From the NCBI GenBank assembly GCA_041164265.1, contig JBEAPR010000149.1:1-22039 (forward strand): DNA of 22,039 nucleotides. The letters run 5' to 3'. The DNA is from CALAZP01 sp041164265 (GTDB lineage Bacteria > Bacteroidota > Bacteroidia > Chitinophagales > Saprospiraceae). The notes beneath the pieces are model-generated. The model saw nothing but the letters and a program-made list of their open reading frames with translations. It was not told the DNA's origin and did not search any database. Positions 1 through 8,498 of the stretch are shown here, in pieces. Made by a program: the position numbers and the translations under genes. Positions within the stretch are counted from its first letter, which is position 1. Every line of letters begins with the position of its first letter.

Positions 1-898
1 TGGGATCAAAATAAAATGAGTCCGGGCTTACCACCACAGCCTCTTCTATTCTTTCAGTTCCGCTTTGGGCTTGAAATACAAAAGACTCTCCAACACAAAT
101 TTCCTTTGGAATGCTATCACCCATTATAAATGTAGGAGGTCCCGAAACGCGAACTATCCAATCATCTATGGCCTGCCCAATACATCCATTGGAATCGATT
201 GCCCATGCTGAAATGGAATAACCTTTTGAATTGGAAAAGGAAGTATCCAGAACATTCCCCCTTATCAAATTTCCATCAATAGACCAAAATGTTTGAATAG
301 TAGCTGCACTTTGGGTGTAGTATTCGTTATTGTTTGAGAAAATAAAAGAGGGTTCCAAACTAAAGTTTTCATCAGGGCAAATGGTTAATATCTGGTCTCG
401 GGTATAATAACTAGAGGCGTTGAGAAGATTTACATTCACTTCAAAGTCCTGACAAGGAATACCACAACTTACACTTAGTTCCCAATTTTCAGGCATATTA
501 GAATTAATATTGGGTTCGTAAAGGAGCGTAAGACATCCTGAGGGGTTCGTCAAACTAGCTTTAACTACAAAGTCTATTTCATTTCCAGCAATCTCTTGTA
601 CAGCTCCAATCCTATCGGAAGTGATATCCGGCCCGTTGTAAAAAATTAGGGAGTCCCTTGGGTCTTTGGTGAAATTGGTGAAACTCCACACCATTCCCAA
701 TTGAGGAGTGACCCGTTCAGGACAACGCGTTAGTGTAACCTTTGAATTTCCACTATTGTCCAAAAAATCCTCTAAGTCCTTTTTGGTAATTAAGTCCATG
801 CAGGTAGTATCAATGAGGTTTAAAGTTTGTCCCCCAAGAGAAAGACCTGCAACCAAGCCAATCATTACTCCCCAAATTTTAATCCATTGCTTTTTCAT
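1..898 (-). CDS. Exported CUB-like domain protein, C-terminus cut off by window edge
   Basis: This open frame starts at the ATG complementary to 896-898 and stays open to base 1, giving 299 residues with no stop, so the C-terminal part lies outside the window. Residues 1-23 form a signal peptide (KK, a hydrophobic stretch, then GLSLGGQ). Residues about 50-146 resemble a CUB domain: DSLIFYNGPD at 82-91, SGCLTLLYE at 120-128, NWELSVSCG near 139-146, with Cys59, Cys122 and Cys145 as likely disulfide partners. The following segment, rich in Asn and Ser, looks like the Ig/PKD-type beta domains of large Bacteroidota surface proteins, many of which end in a type IX secretion or gliding-motility C-terminal domain; that end is not visible here. 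The role (adhesion or extracellular binding) is inferred. It is divergent from folD across a 105-base gap. Confidence 0.75.
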   Translation of the reverse strand, partial: MKKQWIKIWGVMIGLVAGLSLGGQTLNLIDTTCMDLITKKDLEDFLDNSGNSKVTLTRCPERVTPQLGMVWSFTNFTKDPRDSLIFYNGPDITSDRIGAVQEIAGNEIDFVVKASLTNPSGCLTLLYEPNINSNMPENWELSVSCGIPCQDFEVNVNLLNASSYYTRDQILTICPDENFSLEPSFIFSNNNEYYTQSAATIQTFWSIDGNLIRGNVLDTSFSNSKGYSISAWAIDSNGCIGQAIDDWIVRVSGPPTFIMGDSIPKEICVGESFVFQAQSGTERIEEAVVVSPDSFYFDP

Positions 899-957
899 GC
901 AGAGGTATAACGATTGCTTTACTGTCCATATTATGATAATAATCCATATTGATTTAG

Positions 958-990
958 CAAATATAAAGGTTCAGCATTTATTTATATTTG
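958..990. promoter_or_regulatory. 10-bp inverted repeat with outward-facing -7 boxes between the CUB gene and folD
   Basis: CAAATATAAA at 958-967 and TTTATATTTG at 981-990 are perfect inverted copies separated by 13 bases. Each arm contains TATATTTG, which fits the Bacteroides-type -7 consensus TAnnTTTG, one reading right toward folD and one reading left toward the CUB-like gene. No good TTTG-type -33 element lies at the expected distance on either side, so the promoter call is tentative. The repeat itself is certain. It could also be an operator for a dimeric regulator. Confidence 0.4.
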
Positions 991-1003
991 TTAAAAAATA
1001 ATT

Positions 1004-1864
1004 ATGCAATTAATTGATGGAAAGGCACTTGCTGAAAAAATAAAGTTAGATATAGCTCAAAAGGTCCAAAGCCATACTCTTGCTGGGAATAGGCCACCCC
1101 ATCTTGCTGCTGTTTTAATAGGGGAAGACCCCGCCAGTAATATTTATGTAAAAAATAAAGTAAAATCTTGCGAACAAGTAGGCTTTGAATCTACCTTAAT
1201 TCGACGACCTGCTTCCATTACTCAAGATGAATTATTGTCTATTATACAATCCCTCAATGAAGATTCGCATATAGATGGGTTCATCGTCCAATTGCCATTG
1301 CCTCCACACATTAATGAAGAGGTAGTGACTATGGCCATTCACCCTTCCAAAGATGTTGACGGTTTTCATCCAGAGAATTTTGGCAGAATGGCCCAAGGTA
1401 TGGACTGTTATTTACCGGCCACCCCTTGCGGTATTATTGAAATGTTAAAAGCTTATCAAATTGAAACCTCCGGTAAAAAAGCAGTTGTCGTCGGTCGAAG
1501 TAATATTGTAGGTACTCCTATGAGCATTCTATTATCGAGAAAAGGGCCACAAGGAGATGCGACCGTAACCTTATGCCATAGCAAAACTACTGATTTAAAA
1601 GAGTTTACTCAAGAAGCTGATATCCTGATAGCTGCTATTGGACGTTCTAACTTTATTACAGGAGATATGGTAAAAGAAGGTGCAATAGTGATCGATGTGG
1701 GGATGAATCGAGTAGAAAAAAAATTATCAGGTGATGTTCACTTCGAAAGCGTTGCCTCTAAAGCTTCTTACATCACCCCTGTGCCAGGTGGAGTTGGTCC
1801 CATGACTGTAGTATCATTGCTTTTAAACACCCTGAAAGCTGCTAAAAAAGAAATCTACTTTTAA
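1004..1864 (+). CDS. folD: Bifunctional methylenetetrahydrofolate dehydrogenase / methenyltetrahydrofolate cyclohydrolase
   Basis: FolD interconverts 5,10-methylene-, 5,10-methenyl- and 10-formyl-tetrahydrofolate in the cytoplasm using NADP, feeding purine and formyl-methionine synthesis. The 286-residue protein has the usual family length. Visible landmarks are the catalytic Tyr48 and Lys52 (YVKNK), the substrate loop QLPLPPHI at 96-103, the KDVDGFHP motif at 116-123 with folate-binding Asp119, the Rossmann motif VVVGRSNIVGTP at 161-172, and the near-invariant PVPGGVGPMT at 259-268. The ATG at 1004 follows an A-rich leader without a Shine-Dalgarno motif, as is normal in Bacteroidota. It is the first gene of a probable operon, with prmA nine bases downstream. 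Confidence 0.96.
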   Translation: MQLIDGKALAEKIKLDIAQKVQSHTLAGNRPPHLAAVLIGEDPASNIYVKNKVKSCEQVGFESTLIRRPASITQDELLSIIQSLNEDSHIDGFIVQLPLPPHINEEVVTMAIHPSKDVDGFHPENFGRMAQGMDCYLPATPCGIIEMLKAYQIETSGKKAVVVGRSNIVGTPMSILLSRKGPQGDATVTLCHSKTTDLKEFTQEADILIAAIGRSNFITGDMVKEGAIVIDVGMNRVEKKLSGDVHFESVASKASYITPVPGGVGPMTVVSLLLNTLKAAKKEIYF

Positions 1865-1873
1865 TTTTTTTTC

Positions 1874-2713
1874 ATGAGTTATTCCGTTTTTTCTTTCTCT
1901 GGATCTTTTTCAAACACTCAAATGGAAGTCTTAATGGCTCATTTATTGGACCTTGGTTTTGAAGCTTTTGAAGAAAAGGAACAAGAATTGGATGCTTACC
2001 TTTTGACTAAAATGAAATCATCCGCTTTAATGGATCAAGTCCAATTATTAACCGATCAATATGGATGTAAATGGTCCGAAAAAGAATTGGAAAATGAAAA
2101 TTGGAATGCTCAATGGGAGGCATCCTTTCACCCTGTTCAGGTAGGTAATTTCTGTGGAATACGAGCTGATTTTCACCCTGATTTTGAACAAGTCGAATAC
2201 CAAATCACCATTAATCCCAAAATGGCATTTGGAACTGGCCACCACGAAACTACTCATTTGGTTATCGAACTGATGAAGAATTTACCCCTTTCGGGAAAAA
2301 GTGTTTTTGACTTCGGATGTGGTACAGGTATTTTGGCAATTTTAGCAGCAAAAATGGGCGCTTATGAGGTGTTAGCCATTGATTATGATGAAAATGCCAC
2401 TGAAAATACTGCGGAGAATTTACAAGTTAATTCCGTTGAAAATATTAAAGTGGCTACCGGGGAGTTGAAAGATTTTCAAATTAATCTTCAAGATGTTATT
2501 CTAGCGAATATCAATAAGCCAGTGTTAATGGAAACCATCTCCAATCTGTCTCTGTTGTTGAGGCCTAATGGCATTCTTTTAGTTTCTGGAATAATGAAAA
2601 AGGATCAAGAGGAAATAGAAGAATTAGCCCATAGTTCTGGTTTATTTACGGTTGAGGTCAGACAAAAAGGTGATTGGCTGGCAATTAAGTTTGGGCGTTC
2701 TACAACAGATTGA
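1874..2713 (+). CDS. prmA: Ribosomal protein L11 methyltransferase
   Basis: PrmA methylates ribosomal protein L11 with S-adenosylmethionine. The 279 residues show the two-domain plan: a small N-terminal L11-recognition domain (about 1-75), the linker motif ENWNAQWEASFHPV at 76-89, the family signature FGTGHHETT at 119-127, the SAM-binding motif DFGCGTG at 146-152, acidic Asp170 at the end of strand 2, and LANIN at 210-214, the equivalent of the NILA-type motif IV. Length and motif order match the family well. It follows folD by nine bases. Its stop at 2711-2713 lies 38 bases before the preferred start of the next gene, so the three genes are probably co-transcribed. L11 methylation is usually non-essential, so the role is housekeeping. 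Confidence 0.94.
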   Translation: MSYSVFSFSGSFSNTQMEVLMAHLLDLGFEAFEEKEQELDAYLLTKMKSSALMDQVQLLTDQYGCKWSEKELENENWNAQWEASFHPVQVGNFCGIRADFHPDFEQVEYQITINPKMAFGTGHHETTHLVIELMKNLPLSGKSVFDFGCGTGILAILAAKMGAYEVLAIDYDENATENTAENLQVNSVENIKVATGELKDFQINLQDVILANINKPVLMETISNLSLLLRPNGILLVSGIMKKDQEEIEELAHSSGLFTVEVRQKGDWLAIKFGRSTTD

Positions 2714-2751
2714 AGGTCATTCCGTTTTATCCTTTGTACAATGCTAACAAT

Positions 2752-5700
2752 ATGATTAGAGGTTTGACCATAGTGGTAATTCTATTGAGTGCCTTGGTAA
2801 TGAAAGCCCAAAGACCGGATTCATTGCCTGCTAATCCAGTACTTTTCTTCGAACAACTGGACCCATTTTTTAATATGGGTAAACAAGATAAGGAAGCGGA
2901 ATTATTCAAGGATTTTCAATCGACTATTAACGCTGGAATATTTTCACCGGAACAGTTTGAAGTTATAGTAGGCTTTACCAATCAATTACTGCAACTTCGG
3001 TTGCCAGTAAAACCTTTTTTTACCAGTTATTTTACTGGATTGTTAAGGGTCAAAAAATCTGAATTTGGAAACGAAAGATTTATTGATTGGCATAAAATCC
3101 TTAAAGAGATGGTAGTTCAGGTAGAGAATCGAAATTTTAATGCGCTATCTGATTTTTTAAAATTTTCCCCTGCTTTTTTTGAAAATAAAATATTGAGGGA
3201 TGGTGGTTCAGTAGGAACTTCTTGGATGGTAAGCGAAGAGAATAGTTCATGGCTGATGGAAGGATCATCTCCAGTTTTGATATTTGATAATATTACTTTA
3301 AGCGCCTCAAGAAAGGATTTAACCATCAATATTTATGATACCAAAGGTAAATTTTATCCAGTGGAACAGCGGTGGAAAGGAAAAGGAGGGCAGGTCTTTT
3401 GGGAGCGATTTAATTTGGGAAACGCAATTACAGTCTCATTGGATTCTTTAGAACTGGACGTTACCACCAGTCAATACACTGCAGAAAATGTAAGTTTGAG
3501 TTATCCAGAATATTTTGGAAACAAAACAATTAAAGGCCGTTTTTCAGATAAGTTGGTCTTAGTTTCTGAATCTTTTGAGGGTAGTTTTCCGCAATTTGAA
3601 TCTTATGAAAATGATTTAGCTATACGTGATTTAGGGGATCGGATCAATTATAGAGGGGGCTTTAAATTATCTGGAAATACAATAGCAGGGTATGGCGGGC
3701 AATCTGAACCTGGCGTTCTTTCCTATTTTAAGGCTGATGGCCAAAAAGGATTTCTATGTAAAGCAGAAAACTTTAAAATTAGAGCAGGTGAACGAATAAG
3801 TGGAGAAAGGGTAGAGGTGAAAATTTATCTTGGAGAAGATTCCATTTATCATCCTTCTGTGGATTTCCGATTCGATATTCCCGAAGGAAAAATTACCATT
3901 AAAAGAGCGGATAGAGCTAGTGATGCCAATCCTTTTTACAGTTCATACCACCAAGTGCAAATAAGCGCATCAGATTTGGTAGTTTATCCTGAATTAGATT
4001 CCATTATAATAGGAACTAAGACGTTACCTATTCTTCGAAAAGAACCTTTTGAAGCAGAATCCTTTAATTTTTTTAGTAAAGGTGAATTTGATCGCTTAAT
4101 GGCTATAACTTCTTATCATCCATTAACTCTTTTGGTGGCAGCTTCCAAACAATTAAATACTACTGCATTCCCCGCCGATTATTACGCTTCTTTGATTAAA
4201 AGTGATTTTACTTCAGAACAAATTAAAACTTTATTGTTTGAATTGGTTTCCGAAGGTTATATCCGATTTGATCTCGAGTCTAATCAAATTGTTATCCTAG
4301 ACAAGACCTTTCATTTTGTAAGTTCCGCTTCCAATAATTCAGATTACGATTTAATTCAATTGACTTCTTCTATCAATGAAAATAATGCGGTTATTCTGCC
4401 TGGCAACTACCAAATTCAAATTGAAGGCATTAGCCAATTGGAGTTGAGTCAGAAAAATAGAGTAGCCCTTAAAACTTCAGATGGACATTTGATTCTGGGG
4501 AAAAATAGAAATATGCATTTTAAAGGAACCCTTTTCGCAGGGTTGACACAATCTATAGGAAACCAGTTTGATTTCGATTATGAATCCTTTCAAGTTAAAA
4601 TGGATAGCATAGCTACCCTCAACCTTTTTACGGTAACGGGGGAAATAGATAAAAATGGATTTCCAATTGGGCAAGGAATTTTTTCTACCATTGAAAAGGT
4701 AACCGGGGATTTGCTGATTGATGCCCCGGCCAATAAATCAGGAAGAGCGCACATTCCCTTTTTCCCTTCCCTTAATACTACTCAATCTTCTTTTGTTTAT
4801 TATGAAGAAGCCTTAGATAGCGCTTATGGAAAAGATTCATTTTATTTTGAACTATTTCCATTCTCCCTCAACTATTTAGCCTTTTTAAAGGACAAAGATT
4901 TAATCTTTCCAGGTAATCTATATTCTGCTTCCATTTTCCCAACTCTCCAGGATACCTTGGAACTGATGCCAGATAGATCTCTTGGAATGGATAAAAAAAG
5001 CCCTGAAGACGGCTGGCCCACCTATCTCAATCGAGGAATTTACATTGGAGATATCCTGTTGGATCAAACTGGACTCCAAGGAGAGGGACAATTAAAATAC
5101 CTCATGGCACAAATAGAGGCAGAGGATTTTGTATTTGCTCCTACATGGGCTTCCGCTTCGGCAGAAGAATTCAGTTTGACAGAAATTCGAACTGGTCGAC
5201 CTGCTGTTCCAAGAGTTCTAGGTAAAGATGTGGCAGTTTATTGGAAACCTTATGGAGACAGTTTGCAAATTAGCCCTCAATCAGAACCATTTTATATTTA
5301 TCAAGGTGACGACCATTCGCTAGATGGTTCCTTAGTTTTGACCCCAGAGCAATTAAAGGGGGAGGGGGTATTGGAATGGTCATCAGGACTTATGGGATCA
5401 GATGCTTACCAATTTGGTCCCAATTCTGTAAAGTCCGATACTACCTCTATTGCGATCAAAATTCAAGAAAGTGGAGAAGTCGCTATCGCCTCCAAAAACA
5501 TGTCAGGAAGGGTTGATTTTGATCAAATGAAAGGAAATTTTATTTCCAATGACTCCATAGCTATTACAGAACTACCGTACAATCAGTATGCTACTACTTT
5601 AAAAGATTTTGACTGGGATATCGCCAACAAAACCATAAATTTTGTAAATACCGATAATCAAAATGGTTGGTTTGAATCTTTGGTAAAGGAACAAGAAGGT

Positions 5701-7278
5701 TTAAAATTTGAAGGTGCTAATGCCTTATACGACTTATTGGATAATAGTTTAAAGATTCAAGGGATACCTTCCATTATTTCAGCAGATGCTTTAATTATTC
5801 CAGATAGTGGAAAAGTGACCATTTTAAAAGATGGACAAATACCTATCTTAAATAATGCCCAAATTATTGCAGATACGGCTAGTCAATATCATTTGATAAC
5901 TGAGGCAACAGTGGAAATATTTGGTAGAAAAAAATTTAGAGCAAGCGGTAACTACAGGTTTGATATTCCAGGTAAAGAGCAATCTATTTTTTTACAAGAA
6001 ATTATTGGAGATCGGGTAGGGAAGGGAGCTTTTAGTCAAAAAGCGGTTGCAACAAGAGCAAGGGCAGAAATTTTAGAAGGACAAGACTTTTATATTGATG
6101 CCAAAATAAGATATAATGGGGAGGTGTTTTTGAATTCAGAAAAGGAAGTTCTTTCTTTTAAGGGGTTCGGACAGCTTATATCTCCCTATTTGTTTGCGCC
6201 TTCTTGGTTTTCCTTAAATCAAGAATTGGATAAAAATAATCCGATCATCCCAATTGACAATGTTCGCGATAAAGATGGATCCTTTTTGAGATCTGGAATT
6301 TTCTTGAGTAAATCTTCAGGACAAGCATACTCCCTATTTTTAAATCCTCCAGAATTTAGGGGCGACCGCGTTATATTTTCCGCACAGGAATTAGTTGATT
6401 ATCATCCTGAAAGCGATGAATTTATATTTGGAGATTCTACGAGATTAATAACAGAAGAAAGGGTAGGCAATCGACTAGTATTAAGTAATAAAACGGGGCA
6501 ATTCGAAGGAGATGGTAAACTGAATATTGGAACTGGGATGAATTATGTCCAGGTAGCTGCAGCAGGTAAAATCAAAGGTCAAATTGCAGAACCCAAGGAT
6601 CCTAATATTATAAGTGCTGAGGGCTTTAAGGAAGAAAAACCCAAACCTATTGAGTTTGAATGCATGACTGGGATTAATTTTTATTTACCTGAAGCACTCA
6701 AGAAAATTATGGTTGAAGAGGTACTTGCAGCCTTTGATGCTAACATAATCGTATATTTAATTAATCCTGATTTTTTCAAGAATGCTGCTTACCAAATTTT
6801 TCCAAATGAACCTTTAGTTAATGAATCCATTGAAGCTGTAAATACAGGATACCTAGAGATTCCCGAAAAATCTAATCCCTTTTTGTTTTTATTCAGTAAT
6901 CTCAAACTGAAATGGGATGAGGAATATCAATCTTTATTTACTACGGGCAAAGTATCTGGAATGGCATCTATTGGTGGTCAACCTTTTAATAAAAATCTGG
7001 AAACTTATATTGAATTTATAATGCCTGCAAATGAAGATGATCGGATGTATCTTTACTTCAAACTACCAGATGGAACTTATTATTTCTTTGGTTATAGAAT
7101 GGGCATATTAAGTTTGGTAAGTAATAGTATTCGCTTCATGGATGCCTTTAGGGAAATTAAAGTGAGCGACACCATTATTCAAATGCCCGATGGAGAGACC
7201 TATGAGATGCAGGAAGTCGACCCCATTACTGCGACACGTTTTCTCAGGAGGATTCAGCTAGCAATGGATAAAAAATAG
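2752..7278 (+). CDS. Very large exported protein of unknown function
   Basis: The frame could begin at a TTG at 2710 overlapping the prmA stop, but the ATG at 2752 gives a clean signal peptide (MIRG, then the hydrophobic core LTIVVILLSALVM, then KAQ) and a 1,508-residue product, so I chose it. After the signal peptide I see no further membrane segments and no recognisable enzyme motif. The rest is rich in short alternating hydrophobic and polar stretches typical of beta structure, with many Gly, Asn, Ser and aromatic residues, for example GRFSDKLVLVSESFEG near 263, ASGNYRFDIPG near 1064, DYHPESDEFIFGD near 1217 and a well-formed C-terminal block from about 1397 (TGKVSGMASIGGQPFNK). The overall look matches long conserved hypothetical proteins I associate with Bacteroidota; that is from memory, not a search. 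No type IX sorting domain is evident. Placement behind prmA suggests co-transcription, not shared function. Confidence 0.85.
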   Translation: MIRGLTIVVILLSALVMKAQRPDSLPANPVLFFEQLDPFFNMGKQDKEAELFKDFQSTINAGIFSPEQFEVIVGFTNQLLQLRLPVKPFFTSYFTGLLRVKKSEFGNERFIDWHKILKEMVVQVENRNFNALSDFLKFSPAFFENKILRDGGSVGTSWMVSEENSSWLMEGSSPVLIFDNITLSASRKDLTINIYDTKGKFYPVEQRWKGKGGQVFWERFNLGNAITVSLDSLELDVTTSQYTAENVSLSYPEYFGNKTIKGRFSDKLVLVSESFEGSFPQFESYENDLAIRDLGDRINYRGGFKLSGNTIAGYGGQSEPGVLSYFKADGQKGFLCKAENFKIRAGERISGERVEVKIYLGEDSIYHPSVDFRFDIPEGKITIKRADRASDANPFYSSYHQVQISASDLVVYPELDSIIIGTKTLPILRKEPFEAESFNFFSKGEFDRLMAITSYHPLTLLVAASKQLNTTAFPADYYASLIKSDFTSEQIKTLLFELVSEGYIRFDLESNQIVILDKTFHFVSSASNNSDYDLIQLTSSINENNAVILPGNYQIQIEGISQLELSQKNRVALKTSDGHLILGKNRNMHFKGTLFAGLTQSIGNQFDFDYESFQVKMDSIATLNLFTVTGEIDKNGFPIGQGIFSTIEKVTGDLLIDAPANKSGRAHIPFFPSLNTTQSSFVYYEEALDSAYGKDSFYFELFPFSLNYLAFLKDKDLIFPGNLYSASIFPTLQDTLELMPDRSLGMDKKSPEDGWPTYLNRGIYIGDILLDQTGLQGEGQLKYLMAQIEAEDFVFAPTWASASAEEFSLTEIRTGRPAVPRVLGKDVAVYWKPYGDSLQISPQSEPFYIYQGDDHSLDGSLVLTPEQLKGEGVLEWSSGLMGSDAYQFGPNSVKSDTTSIAIKIQESGEVAIASKNMSGRVDFDQMKGNFISNDSIAITELPYNQYATTLKDFDWDIANKTINFVNTDNQNGWFESLVKEQEGLKFEGANALYDLLDNSLKIQGIPSIISADALIIPDSGKVTILKDGQIPILNNAQIIADTASQYHLITEATVEIFGRKKFRASGNYRFDIPGKEQSIFLQEIIGDRVGKGAFSQKAVATRARAEILEGQDFYIDAKIRYNGEVFLNSEKEVLSFKGFGQLISPYLFAPSWFSLNQELDKNNPIIPIDNVRDKDGSFLRSGIFLSKSSGQAYSLFLNPPEFRGDRVIFSAQELVDYHPESDEFIFGDSTRLITEERVGNRLVLSNKTGQFEGDGKLNIGTGMNYVQVAAAGKIKGQIAEPKDPNIISAEGFKEEKPKPIEFECMTGINFYLPEALKKIMVEEVLAAFDANIIVYLINPDFFKNAAYQIFPNEPLVNESIEAVNTGYLEIPEKSNPFLFLFSNLKLKWDEEYQSLFTTGKVSGMASIGGQPFNKNLETYIEFIMPANEDDRMYLYFKLPDGTYYFFGYRMGILSLVSNSIRFMDAFREIKVSDTIIQMPDGETYEMQEVDPITATRFLRRIQLAMDKK

Positions 7279-7279
7279 G

Positions 7280-8497
7280 TTACTTGATTAGGATTTCCTC
7301 TTTAATTATGGCTAGGGTCTTATCAATTTCTTCTTCAACAGTATAAGCTGAAATTCCTAGACGTGTGACTCCTCCATCCTCTAATAATCCTAAAACTTCA
7401 ATCCCTCTTAAGGCATAAAAATGCCCATCCCAACCAAAAATATTATGTTGTGCTAGTTTCTTACAGAAATGTTCTGGCCTCATCCCCTCTACTGCCAGAG
7501 CAATAGTAGGTGCGCGCATGGGTTGATCAATCGATGGGCCAATGAGTTCTATTTCTTTGAAATCAGAGAGGCCATAATATAATTTTTTGGCCAAGTTAAT
7601 TTCATGCTGGTGGATATCTGCAAGTGCATTGAATAGTTTTTGTCTCAAATTATTTCCTGCACCAATTTCAGCTATAAATTTTATGGCAGCTCTAACACCT
7701 GCGATAGCAGCGTGGTTTAAGGTACCTGTTTCTATGCTTTCTGGTGCTTGCTGGCCTGCTGTTCTTAGACGATAGGTTGGCAATTGGTCAAGTAACCCTG
7801 GCCTACTGTATAATATACCTACATGAGGGCCGTAAAATTTGTAGGCAGAGCAAAGTAAAAAATCACAGCCCCAGGAAATTACATCAATAGGAAAATGAGG
7901 GGCAAAATGTACTGCATCGATTAAAAGCCATGCCCCCACCTGGTGGGTTAACCTTCGAACTAAAGCTATATCATTAATAGTCCCTGTCAAATTAGCAGCT
8001 GCACCCATCGCCACTAATTTTGTTTTTTCATTGATTTTTGATGCTAAATCTTCATAATCAATGACTGCATCCATTCGTATTTTGACTTCTCTAACAATTA
8101 TTCCTTTTTCTCTTAAAGCTAACCAAGGTCCCCTATTGGATTCGTGATCTAATTGGGTAATTAAAATTTCATCTCCAGGTTGGAGGTGCTTTCCTATAGC
8201 TCTAGACAAACTGAAATTAAGGGTAGTCATATTTTGTCCAAAGGATATGGTATCTGGTCCTTCTGCTCCCAAAAAAGTAGCCACATGTCCCCTCGTGGAT
8301 TCCATTATCTCGTCTGTTTCCATCGAGGTTAAAAAAGTACCATGTGTATTGGCATTAGATTGCGTATAATATTGTGAGATGGCGTCTATAACCTGTTGTG
8401 GTACTTGAGTACCAGCTGGACCATCTAAAAAAATTAATGGTTGGTCGTTTTCTTGCCTACTTAATACCGGGAAATTGGCTCTAAAATTAGCATTCAT
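7280..8497 (-). CDS. PLP-dependent class V aminotransferase-fold enzyme, cysteine desulfurase-like but lacking the catalytic Cys
   Basis: I chose the ATG at 8497, one base after the stop of the DinB-like gene. A longer frame from 8545 only adds residues overlapping that gene. The 405-residue protein has the fold-type I layout: His118 (LDHESNRG) over the cofactor ring, AAANLTG at 166-172, Asp194 and His197 in LLIDAVHF, Schiff-base Lys220 in CSAYKFYGPH, SIETGTLNHA at 254-263 and TRLGISAY at 378-385. It resembles the VC1184 subfamily usually labelled cysteine desulfurase-like. Where SufS-type enzymes carry the mobile-loop Cys (TGHHCA), this protein reads DGHFYA at 357-362, so persulfide chemistry is unlikely. 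A lyase, transaminase or epimerase reaction is possible and the substrate is unknown. It is last in the six-gene minus-strand run and ends one base from the convergent exported protein gene. Confidence 0.88.
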   Translation of the reverse strand: MNANFRANFPVLSRQENDQPLIFLDGPAGTQVPQQVIDAISQYYTQSNANTHGTFLTSMETDEIMESTRGHVATFLGAEGPDTISFGQNMTTLNFSLSRAIGKHLQPGDEILITQLDHESNRGPWLALREKGIIVREVKIRMDAVIDYEDLASKINEKTKLVAMGAAANLTGTINDIALVRRLTHQVGAWLLIDAVHFAPHFPIDVISWGCDFLLCSAYKFYGPHVGILYSRPGLLDQLPTYRLRTAGQQAPESIETGTLNHAAIAGVRAAIKFIAEIGAGNNLRQKLFNALADIHQHEINLAKKLYYGLSDFKEIELIGPSIDQPMRAPTIALAVEGMRPEHFCKKLAQHNIFGWDGHFYALRGIEVLGLLEDGGVTRLGISAYTVEEEIDKTLAIIKEEILIK

Positions 8498-8498
8498 A

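Noticed and set aside
708..1001. Open frame on the plus strand over the CUB-like gene and the intergenic region
   Set aside because: It lies opposite a minus-strand frame with a signal peptide and CUB-like motifs that is open to the window edge; the plus-strand translation has no recognisable features.
2710..2751. TTG start of the large exported protein overlapping the prmA stop
   Set aside because: It would place 14 extra residues before a standard signal peptide; the ATG at 2752 is a better start, so translational coupling by stop-start overlap is not claimed.
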